Made by a program: the position numbers and the translations under genes
Notes under the pieces: generated by a model
Databases searched by the model: none
Seen by the model: only the letters and a program-made list of their open reading frames with translations
What the model was told of the DNA's origin: nothing
DNA from: Symbiodinium sp. CCMP2592
Lineage: Eukaryota > Sar > Dinophyceae > Suessiales > Symbiodiniaceae
Direction of reading: 5' to 3'
Length of the DNA: 64,000 bases
NCBI GenBank assembly: GCA_905221615.1
Contig: CAJNDT010001019.1
Span: forward strand, 34,802-98,801
In this document: piece after piece, positions 11,963 through 24,558 of the stretch
Numbering within the stretch: position 1 is the first letter of the stretch
How the letters are laid out: the number at the start of each line of letters is the position of its first letter

Positions 11963-14318
11963 ATGGTGAAGTCTTTGCCATGGTGGGGAGTCGCGGCATT
12001 CTTGCTTGTCGCGATGGACTTCGACAACATCGATATCGAAGATGTCGTCGGTGCCAGCGTCATCGGACGGGATGTCGAACCGCAGTTCTTCGAGGCACGT
12101 AGGTGGGTGGGTTCAAGGGTACGGTCTGGCTGTATGTCCCAACTGCAACATGCCATCTACTGCCTTCAAAAGCCCGCGTTTGCTTGCGTTGCGCTTCTTG
12201 AAATGCTGCTGAGCCGACAGGAGACAGCTCGCAGATTGGCCGAAGAAGGATGGTATCAGCCAGATCCGGACGAGTTCGACTTTTCAGCAACTTCTCCACC
12301 CAGCGAGTTCCAGTCGACTTCTCAACCCAGTGGGGTGCTTTCCGATGACGGCCATAAGATCGTGGAGGGCACAACTAACCTGACCGTGAAGCAGGTAAAG
12401 GTAAGACATGGTGCCTTGGTGCTTCCGTTCCAGGCGCCGACACAGATCTTAGCGAACCACTCGCTCCAGGTCACTGTGCCATGCCTGTCTTTCTTGACTT
12501 TCCAGCTGATTACGCCTTGTGGCAACTTGTCCTTGCCGCGAGAAGGCATAACATTCAGCACAGCCTTTGGAAAGTATACGATGCCTGGTGCTGACTTCCT
12601 CCAACCTGCGCTCAGAAAGACGGAAAGGGAGTTGAGTCAATACACCGTGCTCTTCATCATCTTGTGCATTGTGTCCTGGTGCTGCTACACATTCTTGATC
12701 AAATCGAACCGAGAGCGGTTTTTCGATAAAATGCGAGAGACATGTTCGGGAAGGCTCATCTACCACGACCACGAAGATGACGATGATGATGAGGAGTCGT
12801 CGAAGAACCCCCTTCACCACGACGAGCAGAAGGCAAGCGATCCCCTTCACCCGAAACCTTCAACCCTAAACCCCATTAAATGACGGGAGGCTTTTCAAAG
12901 GCTTCCGAAGCCCGGACCTCACATCTTCTCTGACCATGCTCACTTATATGGGAGTTTCTGAAAACAGGGGACCCTGAATAATAGGATCCTCACTATAAGG
13001 GCCCCAAAATATGGTACCCCTAGTTGTCGGAAACTCCCACATGGGAACCCCCAAGGCGCGTCTGGACCCCATGTCGCCCGAGTTCATCGCCCCGGGCAAC
13101 ATTTACCGCCTGCTCGCGGTCCTGCATCCCGGCATCATCGGGTTCAGGGCCTGGGGCGGGTATGCATTCAGGGCTGCCATCGTTGCTTACATGCAGCTTT
13201 GGATGCCCTTCCAAATTATCACAAATACGTTCAAGCGGTGGCACTGGCTGGGGATCAAGTCTCCCCTTTGGTTCCTCGCCAATGCCGGCACGTTCATTGC
13301 CATGGTTACCGCATTGGGCTCCCTTTGCGGAATGTTTGCCGCCAGGTGCACCCATCACATTTATCGTGGTGCAGAGGCCAACATGTACATCCTTTCGCAT
13401 TACAACCCAGGGGAGAACGACAGCAAACGGTCGTCCATCCGATCATCGGTGTCGTCTCAGCAAGCTCCCCTTCACTTGGATCGCTGGGAGGCTTCTGTCC
13501 CTTCTCTCCCTGCTGCCACGTCACTTGAGCGCATCGCCCGTGTGGCAGGGGCGCAGGAGACACTGGATGGGGCCTACACCACGGTCAACGAGGGCATCGG
13601 TGCCGCCAGCGGTACTGTAAACAAGGGCATCGATACCGTCAACAAAGGCATCAATCAGGCCTATGCCACCTACTCGCGAATTGAGAAGCCCAGATTCTCT
13701 CGCTGGGCTATTGACATGAACGAGTTCATCTGGTGCAACGTGGCGATGAGTTTGAACGTCCTGATGTCTGTGATGCTTGAGTTTTGCATGTTCTTGAAGG
13801 TGGCCACCTACACCGGACGAATTGGCAACGTGGCTATGACGGCAGTGTCTCTCTACTTCATCTTCGACCTCGACGACAGGGTCATGGAGGCTGATCCAAA
13901 GCTACGACAAAAATACCGTCGGGCGGTGGCTGCCCAGACCGAACCAAAGCTCAAGGAACACCATCCTTGGATGATCCCAACGATCGCCAGCTTGTCGGCA
14001 GCTTTCGTGAACCTCACTGCGCCTTGGTCTTGTTAAGGCTTGCTTGCTTCAAATTAAGTTACCTAGGGTGTATGTGTATGTGTGTATATATATACATGTA
14101 TATATACTGCATATGAACACACACACACACACACATGTATGTATACCTATACACACGCATGGCAGAACATGGTTCCCTCATTGTCGTTGTGGTACCTTGG
14201 AGTCATCTTCCTGGCAAGAAGCCAGGTGCCAATTGGCCTTATCGGCATTGTGCTCATCGCATGGAAGCGTGAGAAGGACGGCTTTGTCATCGGCGGGGAT
14301 GGTCTCACTACAGTTTGA
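11963..14318 (+). CDS. Multi-pass membrane protein, three exons inferred
   Basis: Inferred exons are 11963-12832, 13056-14006 and 14166-14318, all joined in phase 0 (about 657 residues). Exon 1 has a short N-terminal hydrophobic run (WWGVAAFLLVAM), a region with NLT, NHS and NLS sequons that suggests a lumenal or extracellular face, a membrane span near residues 228-247 (TVLFIILCIVSWCCYTFLI) and an acidic run HEDDDDDEE. Exon 2 has several hydrophobic stretches (AFRAAIVAYMQLWM, ANAGTFIAMVTALGSL, MSLNVLMSVMLEFCMFL) and a TVNEGI/TVNKGI/TVNKGI repeat near its middle. Exon 3 adds two more spans (LWYLGVIFLA, IGLIGIVLIAW). Intron 1 is GC-AG|G (AAG|GCAAGC) and holds a family A element. Intron 2 fits GT-AG and holds a microsatellite. 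The function is not recognised. Without splicing, the frame at 13011 would begin inside the MITE, which favours the spliced model. Confidence 0.6.
12950..13038. mobile_element. Palindromic MITE-like element, family A copy 1
   Basis: The ends are GGGAGTTTCTG and CGGAAACTCCC. The flanks are ATAT (12946-12949) and ACAT (13039-13042), a 4-bp target duplication with one mismatch. It lies in intron 1 of the membrane protein gene, 17 nt before the inferred acceptor. Confidence 0.8.
14068..14160 (+). repeat. (GT)n/(TA)n/(AC)n microsatellite in intron
   Basis: TGTATGTGTGTATATATATAC followed by an AC run. It lies within the last intron of the membrane protein gene. Confidence 0.8.
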
Positions 14319-15455
14319 GATGAGCTGCTGAGCAGCTGCTGACCTTGCCTTAAGGGTCAGCTGTCAAACCAAGATCAAGAAGGCTTGATCCAAGGGCTCG
14401 ACGTGCATAGCTAGATTAGCTGTTAGCTGCGCTTTGGCGCACATTTTCCACAAGTCAGCAGCGAGTGTACCACCAGACTGTTTTAGATTCGAGCATTTTT
14501 CTTCGTCAGCCATTCAGTCATTCGAAGAATTTCTGAGACGCACGGAGCTTGAAGCACGGAGCGAGAAAAGGCGCCAGCCATGGGGATTAAATGCCAAAGC
14601 CAGCACAGCATGTGCAGAACCTGGCATGCGCCCCTAAACTTTCAACTGACCCTAAACCCCGAAACTTCCTAAACCCTTCGTGCAGGAGCTGCCAAAGGAC
14701 TTTCGGCTGGAGGCGCAGTCCGCGAGCTACTCTTTTAAGTCTTCAGAAAACAGCCGGCCTACTTGCTTCTATCAACTGCAGATACAGGAGATGTCTGTAT
14801 TTCTGAGTTTCAGAGCTTATCCAGGACTTCAAAGACGTTTCTCCAAGTACTGAGTATTTTGCGGGGTCTACACGTCATCAGGTTGTTTGTTAGTTTTATT
14901 CTGCTATTCTTTCAGGCTTGCCGCTTACGAGTTGGGTGCCCGCCCTGCCAAAGATCGTATTTAGGAGGGTGTCTTTTCGGGTTTAGGGCATTCTAGGGCA
15001 TGTGCACCGCAGCACCTCCTCAAAAAAGTGTGCAGTGATTGCAGAGATTCTTCCAGTTTCTTGGCTCGCTACCGCTTGGAACCTCAGTCAGCAGAACTGC
15101 GCTTCAGAGCGTGGGCGGACTCGCTGGCTGACACCAAGAGCCCAGCTGCAAAAGGGGTTTAGAATTCTGCCGGCTGCCAGATCTCCGTGTGGTGTTCTTG
15201 TCAACGGCCAGGTGCGTGACAAAGTACCACTAGCCGTGCCAGCAAGTCTTGCCTCCCGGCATGGTCCTACTGCTCGCGATAAGGCTTCTTGTAAGGGTTT
15301 CTGTAAGGGTCGCTATATGAAGACGAAATCGGAGGCTAGTCTGCTGTCACTTCTGATCCTTTCCCATACTCACTTTGTCTTCACGAGTCAGCATATGGAA
15401 CTCGACTGAGGCACGAAGGCATTCAGAGTGGGCTTGCAGACAGCGGAATCCATGT
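14319..15455. other. No recognisable gene
   Basis: Probable 3' flank of the membrane protein gene. A 135-codon frame at 15002-15409 has no recognisable motif and is not called. Confidence 0.4.
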
Positions 15456-15555
15456 GGGAGTTTCCGAAATTAGGGTACCTTATCTGGGGGTCCTTATATT
15501 AAGAATCATACTATTTAGGGTACTATATTAGGGTCCCCTATTTTCGGAAACCCTC
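15456..15555. mobile_element. Palindromic MITE-like element, family A copy 2
   Basis: The left end is GGGAGTTTCCGAAATTAGGG and the right end is CTATTTTCGGAAACCCTC. Perfect ATGT flanks both sides (15452-15455 and 15556-15559). Confidence 0.8.
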
Positions 15556-15643
15556 ATGTAGCCAAGCCCGCAACCCTCCAAAGCAAAGCAACAAAGATCC
15601 AACACCAAGCAAGGAGCTTCGATCCCTACCTGGGTGTTTTTTT

Positions 15644-15825
15644 CAAAATTATGGTCCCTTTTTAGGGATCCTCTAAGGGTTCCTATAAGGGGTCTATAGG
15701 GTTTAGGATTTAGGGAGGTTTGTCATATGGGTGCTTGTCAAAATTACGGTCCCTTTGTGGGGTCCCTATTATAATACGGCACCCAATATTTAAGGTACCC
15801 CAAAAAAGGATCCTAATCTTGAGAA
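15644..15825. mobile_element. Family C MITE-like elements (one partial, one full copy)
   Basis: A partial left end lies at 15644-15700 (TTCAAAATTATGGTCCC). A full copy lies at 15735-15825, with TTGTCAAAATTACGGTCCC on the left and CCTAATCTTGAGAA on the right, and shares the interior TATAATACGGCACC. Confidence 0.7.
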
Positions 15826-16053
15826 CTACCCATCTGGACTCTGCTGTGCTGGGTTTGGTGGGATTTATACCATAAAGAAGATTATATAGGTGTAAAGTAT
15901 AAACTAGAAAGTACTAAGAAGATAATGACCTAGATATAAGCTTAAGTATATAAACCTCTCAAGCCTAAAGTCTAAAGCGCCCAGAAGCGCGCAGCAAAGG
16001 ACGATTCTCAGATTCTCAAGCCTGTACCATGCAACTTGAAGCTCCTATGGCAA
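15826..16053. other. AT-rich spacer between elements
   Basis: AT-rich unique sequence between family C and family B elements, with no coding frame of note. Confidence 0.4.
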
Positions 16054-16182
16054 TATAGGGGCCTCAAAAATTACCAATACTATTTTGAGGGTTCCTTACT
16101 ATACTTATAGTAAAATGGCCCCTATAGTAGCCCTTCTAGACCCCTTTAAAGGAAGCCTAGTCTAATCATTAAGGCCCCTATA
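16054..16182. mobile_element. Family B MITE-like element
   Basis: The ends are TATAGGGGCCTCAA and CATTAAGGCCCCTATA, and the inside has GGGTTCCTTACTATAC and TATAGTA, as in the other family B copies. Confidence 0.7.
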
Positions 16183-16311
16183 TTATATACCCTTCTACCG
16201 AGTCAGGCAGGTCAAGCTGGCCAGATCGAGCTGACGGAGAGCAACCTTATGAAGGATCAGGACCGCACTGGTTCAGGGTTTAGGGTTCAGGGTTGAATAC
16301 CATGAGTCTAT

Positions 16312-16635
16312 CTGCATTACTGCCTATCTATCTGTCTATCTACCTATCTGACGATCTATATACTAATTGTGTATCCATCTGCCACTGTATATGTATCACT
16401 CTCTATCGCTCTCTCTGCCTATCTACCTATCTATATGTCCGCCTATGTACCCAACTAGCACTCTTTTAGAGACGGGTATACTAGTATGAGTTGCGCGTAC
16501 ATACCTTTACATGTATCTGTTAATAATTAGTATACATGCATGCACATATTCATATGCGTCAACATGTATGTATACATATATATATATATACACACATATG
16601 AATACATATATATATATATATATATATACATATCG
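16312..16635 (+). repeat. (CTAT)n and (TA)n microsatellites
   Basis: CTATCTAT/CTGTCTAT variants at 16312-16440, then TA alternation interrupted by CACA at 16560-16632. Confidence 0.8.
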
Positions 16636-16713
16636 ATGTACTTTTGTATAGATGTGTGGTTACATAGCACGTGAGTGAGTGCACGAGTGAGTCAGTGACT
16701 GAGCCTGTGCCAG

Positions 16714-16903
16714 GAGACCTACACCCCTTGCTCCAAACCTCGATCTTCGCCAACGTCTACGGCAGCCTCAGAGAGTGTCCTGGCCAGGTCTAACGCACCT
16801 ACTAGAGGGGCCAAACTACTTTGTAGTAGTACCCCACTACAGGCGGAACCCCCCAAAACAGCTTTGGCTAGGGCGCAGAGGCAAGATGAACCTTCGTCAA
16901 ACG
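16714..16903 (+). CDS. Possible exon of an unidentified Ser/Thr/Pro-rich protein
   Basis: 63 open codons between a CAG acceptor-like site and an ACG|GTACAC donor-like site, with a Ser/Thr/Ala/Pro-rich product (PTSTAASESVLARSNAPTRG). No domain is seen and no partner exon is fixed. The frame is open on the other strand too, so confidence is low. Confidence 0.22.
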
Positions 16904-17397
16904 GTACACACACACACACACGCATATCCTTTCATTGCTCAGGATCGCACTCAACGCGTAGACACATGCTCTGCTTCAAGGGTTTGGGTTTTGGCTTCGT
17001 TTTCTGCTTATTGTGGCCATGAATGACAACACAGGTCCGTACCCTCGATCGAATCAAAGCTTCTAGGTAGTGGTGTGCCTCACCAATTGCATCCCGTTGC
17101 AATGCGTTCACTGTTTGTCTTGTGCACCGTGCGCATGGTGCAAAGACTGCATGAGATACCTTTGAGCACATACTTGTCTGATAATGCCAAAGCAATACAT
17201 GCCAAATTCCTTTGCAGCTTCAGGCATGTCATCGCACATATTGGCCGGCATATTCATGCAACAGAGGTTGTGAACAAATGGAGTCTTGCGAGTTTTGAAA
17301 CATGACGGGCATTATCCAACTTCTAACGAGAGTTTTCGTCGGCTTCGCGGCAGGTGCAAAGACGTAAAACTGAGCAAGCGTTTATGTTGGTTTCATG

Positions 17398-17662
17398 ATG
17401 GTGGTGGTGGTGGTGGTGGTGGTGGTGGCGGCGGCGGCGGCGGTGGTGGTGGTGGCGGTGGTGGCGGTGGCAGCAGCAGCAGCAGCAGTAGCAGCAGGAA
17501 GCGTGAAACTTTGCGTCGACGATCGTTCGGTGATGATGGTGATGATGCTGCTGCTGATGATGGTGATGGAAGTGGTGACTACATTTGCGATGGTGCTGAT
17601 TATCGAGGAGCAGGACGAGGACGAGGACAAGGAGGGCGATGATGACGGTGATTCATGGTGGA
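17398..17662 (+). repeat. Triplet repeat tract (GGT)n/(GGC)n/(CAG)n/(GAT)n
   Basis: GGT with GGC interruptions at 17398-17470, CAG/AGC at 17471-17500 and degenerate GATGAT/GAGGAC to about 17660. The tract opens poly-Gly, poly-Val and poly-Thr frames in both directions that should not be read as genes. Confidence 0.85.
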
Positions 17663-19140
17663 CGAGGTCAAGACTTTGATGATAATGTTGGATTTTTAAG
17701 GTGAGGGTCAGAATCAGGCCGAGGAGAAGGACAAGAGCAGGATCAACAGGAGCACGATACGGCGAGGTTGCCTCAAGATGCCACGGTGCCGAAGCTGTAA
17801 GTTCCCACGAAGCCCTGAGCCTTAAATTTTCCCTGAGGTGACCTGCCGCATTCGGCGAGACTACCTCGAATCTCTGAGGCGAAGCGTGTTCTCCAGCAAG
17901 AGGGCGAGTCCTCACCCGAATCTTCGAGAAGCACTCAATAGTGGATTTTGCGATGTTTGATCAGCCATAGCCGAGGTGGCAAGGAAAAATGCAATTGAGA
18001 TCTAATCGCTAAGGTATGCCTTAATCGTCCGCGTTCCAATGGGTGTTTCCCGCACGGTTTGTGTCCGCAGAATGGCAAATTGCTGCATGAGCAGCTTGGG
18101 CTGTTTGTGCATAGCTAGGGCAGGCATCTTTCTACCGTCTTTGTCTTAAATCCCCTTTTACTTGCTGCAGAGACTGTTCTTTGTCTGGATAAGGAGGTGA
18201 ACAAATTCTTGACAAGTCTGCTGGTCATCTGCGGACATGTGTTACACGTTTTCCTTCCCAGTGCGCCATCGAAAGCAACCGCGTGAAAGCCCGTGGAACG
18301 CTTGAAGGTGGCCGTAGCTCTTGTTGAGAAGCTTGAGGAGCAAGCGGAGCCTGCTTCCCAGAGACCGGGCCTCCCTCTGCAACGGTCGTGTGGCAGAACG
18401 GCCTGAGCCGGCTCTTTGGCGGGTGTGAAATTTTTATGTAGGTCGTGGAAAGGTATGGTGATGCCAGATCTGCAACATCACCAACAGCACCGGCCAGAAT
18501 TTGCACCTAAGCCCTCACACCTGTCAACCCGAATCTCCCGCCCTCGCCCGAGATCCGGATGTTGTCACGGTGAAGTGTTTGCCTTCGCCCGTCTTAGTCT
18601 CGGTGCCAGGGTCGCGGTGGCTTCGCCTCTTAGTTGTGCCTACCATATGCCTCGCCTAAACCCTTGCAAAGATTAGGACGAAGAGTGCCCGACCAAGAAT
18701 CCGTTGCAGGCTTGGTCAACGGCACTGAGATTTTAGTTGCATGCACTTCTCCGACTCGCGATGCCGCTAGCCATGCGGGCCATATTGAAGATATCCTGTG
18801 CATCTTGTAATCTGCATGCTTGCGGTCAACAGCGCAATGCGAACACTGTGGGATGAGAGACATTGGATATACCAGCTGGACCCTTTTCACAGTCTTACAG
18901 CGTATTGTCGTTCTGTAAGCGGACGTGAAGAAATTGGGTTCCTTGGGTCTTTGGGGTTGGCTGTTGGGGTCCACGATGCTCCATCTCGGCCCCACTGTGT
19001 GGTGAGTTCCGTATGGTCGCAGCCCAGGAGCTCGTCCATCGTACATTATAGTATATCAATGTATACTATGGTATATTACCGTATGAAATAGTAGAGTATA
19101 TCATTGTATACGATGGTATATGTTAGTAGATCATAGTTCA
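17663..19140. other. No confident gene
   Basis: Unique sequence with competing short frames on both strands. A coding-like run near 18170-18290 (LDKEVNKFLTSLLV) has no partner. Confidence 0.35.
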
Positions 19141-19155
19141 GTATGGTATATATAT

Positions 19156-19191
<36 letters not shown>

Positions 19192-19215
19192 GGGGTATAC
19201 AATAGTATAGTATTG
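19141..19215. repeat. (TA)n microsatellite with GTATA flanks
   Basis: TA alternation at 19146-19191 inside a longer ATAGTATA-rich stretch starting near 19036. Confidence 0.85.
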
Positions 19216-19574
19216 TATCGCAAGTGAAAGGAACCCTAAACACGAAGCCAGATGTATGAGTTCGCGAGAAGCCATGCAACATTTGGTTTTGCAGACTTGG
19301 CGGGCAGAGCTGGCAAAAGTGGTAGGGTCTCAGGACGTTTCAGGTGATGCAGTAAACTCCGAGAATTTAGAACATGAGTCGAAAAGGATAGATGCGGGAG
19401 CCCTCAATACCTTCATCTGTCATCATCTGCAGCATGATGATGTTCTGCCTGTCCGGCTTCTATTGCAGGAGCTTGGAACTAGGAGGTTTTCGCGCGTTCA
19501 CGACATCTTAACATCTTCACGAACCCAGGAGGCAGCGATTGTTCCTGTAGGCTGCACATAACTTCAGTGAGCAG

Positions 19575-20554
19575 AATTGCATCGGCTGGTGCTTCGGAGA
19601 CGCACTGCGACAGGTCTACGCAGATCCGGCCAATTCCAACTTCGTGGACATGGATATTGTCAAGGGCTTCTTCAAGGATCGTTCTCAAATTGGAGTCTGC
19701 TGGAGACCCTCTAGGATCGTAGCGGATAGGAGGCCAGTCGGTGTTTCCCAAGGCGTGTGCGCGTACTTATAAGGCGACAACTGATTACCACCTGCCGCCG
19801 ATTGACAGTTGTTCCCATCAAATAGACCAAACTCGGGGCGGCCATCGTGTGTCAGTGTCAGGAGCTGGGATATGGCGAGATCTCAGATGAGGCACCCATC
19901 TTGTCCAGCTGTTGTTCTCTTTGTATAGGATTCCACCTCCGAAACTGCAGCTCATTGACGGGCTGCGGGGTCGGAGACTAGTTTTCGAAGCCCTGGCTGG
20001 AATCACCTGGCAGCAAGTCGCATTGCAGGATGCGAAGATCATCTTAGAAACCGCGGATGCAGACAAGGACCAGAGGTCAGTGCCTCAAGAAGCCTAAACC
20101 CCAAACCCTGGGAGGGAAAAAAGTTTAACCTGAAGAAACCTTTGCTGGCAATTGGAGGCCGCATCGAAAATGTAGGTTCAATCTAATTCTGAAGACGTTT
20201 GGGCACATCCTTCATGGCTCGATCTAGTAATCCCAATCACAAGGCGTAGCTGGCAAAATGTAACCTATAAAAGGTCAGCTACGACCTGATAAGATCACGG
20301 TGGGCACCTCCCTTTCCCTTCTGCTGGTCTGCTACCTGTAGCTGTTGCGCAGGTTAGTATGTCCTTCGCCACTTAGGATTGGTATCGACGATTTTCGGAT
20401 GATGGTACCATTCGGCCAGCCGGCCCACGACGCGTCCTGGGCTAAGTATGGGATCCGTCCTGGCTTGTGGAACGCCACGAGATGTACCGCAACCCTAAAC
20501 TCGGAGTGCAAGAAAAATGTGATTGGTTGCTGGCATTACGAACATGGCGGTTAG
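19575..20554 (+). CDS. EF-hand protein fragment, three exons inferred
   Basis: Exons are 19575-19702, 19929-20075 and 20377 to at most 20554. Intron 1 is GA-AG|G: the donor side ends TGCTG|GAGACC and the junction restores TGG. Intron 2 is GT-AG|G: CAGAG|GTCAGT to CTTAG|GATTGG, and the junction restores AGG. Both are phase 2. Across the second junction the sequence reads as an EF-hand loop and exiting helix (DADKDQ, then RIGIDDFRMM). The first exon contains a second, degenerate EF-hand-like stretch (ADPANSNFVDMDIVKGFF). The role is probably Ca2+ binding. The upstream part is missing or unrecognised; a 101-codon frame at 19256-19561 might belong to it but is unproven. The stop at 20552-20554 may or may not be the natural end. 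Confidence 0.5.
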
Positions 20555-21660
20555 GAGAGCAAGGTCATGCGTAGGAACCACTACAGTCTTCAGAAAACGA
20601 AACACACGCCTCCTAAGCCGCAAACCTTAACGGTCCTAGAAAAGTTTACGCGAAGCTGGGTCCTGTAATGTTAACACGTTGACCTCTTTGGCGCACTCTT
20701 GTCGATCGCCTCATCCCCGAGCAAGAGCAGGATCATAAGCCCTGGCAAGCAACCTGATAGCACAAACACCTGATCAAGGAGCCTGAAAAACTAGAAATGG
20801 TGCACTATTCCTGAGAGTTTCCTTTCTGTGAATACGCATACAGACATACAGGCAGACATACAGACATACATACACACATAGATACATATACGCACGCATG
20901 GATGGGTGGTTGGATGGATGAATCGATGGATGGATGTAGGTACATATGCGTGTACGTTGGAGGGTGTGTATGTATGTACGTATGTATGTGCGTACTATGA
21001 CATACCGCTCCAAGCCTGTTTTCAGAGACCTACACCTTAACGCTTTCTCATGGACGGGACCAGTGTGACAGCATACGCTCTCCTGAACCTTAGGCCACAA
21101 ATCCTGAAACCCAACGTCGGAAGCTTTGGCTCATGGCCAGGGCTGCTTCGTCTACGGACTGAGATTGGCGTCACCAAGCAGGCTGACGTCGGTCACGACC
21201 TTGCATGCATCGGCAGTAGGAGCAAGAAATGGTGTCAAGCTTAGGGCAGTTAAGACGACACTTTGTGTAGCAGTTGAGCTGTGAGAGTGAGACTTTCGGT
21301 AAGAAGAAGGGTCGTGTGTAGCGAGCAAGTTGGCTTTCTACGATGGGCAAAGTCACAGGCCGGTCAGACAATTTCAGCCAGAAGCAACAGCAAGACTATT
21401 CAACATCATACTCAAACATACGAAGGACTAAAGCACTGCTAAACGTACTGGTGTTTGTGGACTAGAACCGTCATATCAATGGCTCGTAGTGCTATATGAT
21501 CAGCCGAAGCGATTAGAATCATGCCTGCGGCAGTTTCAGCTTGGGGTGCTGAATTCCTTGGTTCTCTTTTCTGCACCTAGTAGCAGTCGTCGTAGTGGCA
21601 GAAATAGCCGCAGCGGGCAGTGGTAGTACCGGGAGCAGTTGTTGTTGTCGCAGCAGCAGG
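20555..21660 (+). other. Gene-poor, with CATA/GGAT/TATG tetranucleotide repeats
   Basis: 20834-20990 carries CAGACATA, GGATGGAT and TATGTATG repeats. The rest is unique sequence without a recognisable frame. Confidence 0.5.
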
Positions 21661-21663
21661 AGG

Positions 21664-21682
21664 AGTAGTAGTCGCAGTAGTG

Positions 21683-21734
<52 letters not shown>
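21664..21734 (+). repeat. (AGT)n microsatellite
   Basis: A near-perfect GTA/AGT run of about 70 bp. It gives poly-Ser, poly-Tyr and poly-Leu frames that are artefacts. Confidence 0.9.
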
Positions 21735-24340
21735 CCGGCGTCGTAATAAACAGCTAGTAGTGAGTTTAATACTGACATGGGAAAGCGACGCAGCGGCACA
21801 GCGAAAGTGGTTGGACAAGATTGGGATAGTCTTAGCATTGCGTTCAAGGGTGATGCTCAACTACACGTGCCAACAGAGAGTTGAAGAAATCTACAAACTG
21901 GTGACAATCAGCCAACTAGCAGCACCTGCGGCCTCATGCTGCATTGACGAGGTGGCCGGGCGCAGCCAGCACAGTGTCACCCCGAAGCTGAAAGCTCGGT
22001 CAGAATGTAGTTCGTGGGTACGGTCGTCTCAACATTCTCAACAATGCATTGGCAGCCTGGCTTTTTTCATAAGCAAAATGTGGTGCTTGTTACCAAGGGC
22101 AGTGCTAAGTTCGGTCGGCCATGGCTCGGACAAAGTTGCTGAACGCAGATTGGGCGACTGTGCCTGAAGGACCTAGCTGCGATCCACATGACACTTGTGT
22201 GCTCTGCTGAAGCCAACTAGGCACCAAGCGGAGGAACTGATTGCATTGGTAAAAACATTTGTTCTTTGAAGTTCTTTGTCTTCCTTTGTGAAGGAGCTCT
22301 CGTGGGGTGGGGGGACTAAGGCTGACTCAGGAGGATTGTGCCTGGCACTTCTCACTGGCTCGTAGAAGTTCTGCATCAGAGAAAGATATCTCAGTTTCAC
22401 AGATGTCATAAGCGACACCTCCTGCCCTTTCTCGTTGCAAGCAAAAACAAGAACCAACAACGGCCTCAAGCATTACCACCAAAAAAACACCAGAAGCAGC
22501 AGTAGCAGCAGCGCGAGCCTTATACGATTTTCTGCCGGCTACCGCATAATTGCGATTCAGGGAATTGTTTGGCAGCCATTTTTTGCACCTGGAAACATGG
22601 GAGGGTTATGTAGGGTTTGCAGAGCACTTGCAGCCGACCAGGGCCCGACATTGTGCAAACACGTTCTGTAAAGATTTCGCAAAGTGTTGGCAAAATTGCT
22701 ACAGAAAACCATGGTCTGTTTGCTGATGTATTGCAATAATGGCCTTGGACCCTACGCCCGCCATGTTGCCGAAGTGTTCGCAATAAGTTTGCAAAAGCAC
22801 AGCGTGTTTTGCAATTATGTTGGGAAGCCGAAGTTGAACACCCCAATCCCCTGAGCACCTGCTTGTTCTGCGGCCAAGATTGCGAAAGTCAAGGGCCAAT
22901 GTAACAAGCTTCATCGAAAGGCAACACCAAGCTGGTTGCAACGTATGCACAAAGCTCGTTTGGGCATTGGTTAAGGTCGCAAGTTCAAACCCCCAAACAT
23001 GCACAACATTTTTGCAGTGGTGCGACGACGACGATGGCATTTGTGACGATTCAGTTGAAAGCTTGGTCTCCGGCAACACCCCACATGTGAAGAGATGAAT
23101 TGAAATCTCCGATGCTCAACATGCAAGCCGAAAGCCCAAAGAGCGTCGTCAGCGTTCTCTACGAAGTCTAAGTCAGCTGACTGAACTCATCTCCTGGATG
23201 CTATCCGAGAAGCATGTACGCAAAGGGAAGGATAACCATTCCTAGGATCTGTAATGGTCGTCTGTCTCGCGCACCACAAAGTCCTGTGTATGCCGATACC
23301 CGCATCTGCCCGCCCAATCTGCTGTAGCTATTATGAGCACTCAGCCCAGAAAACATCAGTCGGACATGGAATGCCAATAGTAAGGGAGCGAAGACCCACC
23401 ATCATCAGCAGTGCAAGGACCTCTTGCATCCAGTGCTGCAAACAAGCTCACTTATTGAACCACTTGTTGCATGTGGATAGTTAGCAACCTTGCCGGGAAC
23501 GATGCCGGAAACGTTGAAGCTGGAGCTGCCCCTGGGTGATGCGATTGGCGAAGGCAGGGAGGCACATCACAAACAACCCACACTTCCAAGTGAACACGAA
23601 CTGGATTGTTAGCATCCTGGCTGTTAGCATGTTGCAGCGGCAGTAGCAGCTCAGCAGCAGTGAGTAGCAACAAGCAGCCGCAGCAGCAGCAGTGGGAAGA
23701 GCAGCAGTTCTCATCCTCATCACATGTCAGCGGTATTGGAATGTGTGCTGCGTTCAGCCTTGTTGTATCAGGTTGCTGGTAGGCACCGGTTGTTACTGGG
23801 AGAATTACAAACACAATTGTTATTCTGCCGTAAATGTAAATCTGTTTTCTGGAGCCAAAAGTTGAACATTTGCCTTGCCAGTGACCGGAACCCCATTATC
23901 AAGCCGCTACAGCACAAATCCGAAATGCGCCGAAGGCCCACACTCCGGGCCTCAATTCACTTTCAGGTACCTCTGGAGTGGTCTCGCCGGTGCTACATAG
24001 CGCCGACGGCGGTCGCGACGAAGCAGCAGCGCATGTTTCGGGTACACGATAAGGGTCTATGGACCGGTAGACAAGACAGGCTTGGGTGGACTTGTCTGTA
24101 TGCTCCGAAATGACTCGGAGTAGAACCTTGGTAACTAATTACACTCGTGGTGGCAATGGGCTCTGCGAAAACCACAAATTCCCTGTCTCACTTGGACCTC
24201 TCCAGCCATAGATTCGCTTGCTCCTCGTCTCGTGGACTACAGGTGGTTGCCAAAGAAATCTTATCATGTGATCCAGGGCCACGCCCGATCCTCACATAGA
24301 ATTTAGGGTCTAGGGGTGGTATGCAAACACCACGTGTATA
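21735..24340. other. No confident gene; short CAG-rich patches
   Basis: GCAGCAG patches occur at 22490-22520 and 23640-23705. A 98-codon minus frame at 22173-22469 is protein-like but unrecognised. Nothing else can be supported. Confidence 0.35.
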
Positions 24341-24341
24341 G

Positions 24342-24366
24342 ATGTGTGTGTGTGTGTGTGTGTGTC

Positions 24367-24439
<73 letters not shown>

Positions 24440-24460
24440 TCAAGCCCCTAGCAAAGCAAA

Positions 24461-24558
<98 letters not shown>

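Noticed and set aside
17286..17915. Gly-rich, Thr-rich and Val-rich frames
   Set aside because: They are produced by the GGT/GGC/GAT triplet tract, with no conserved domain outside it.
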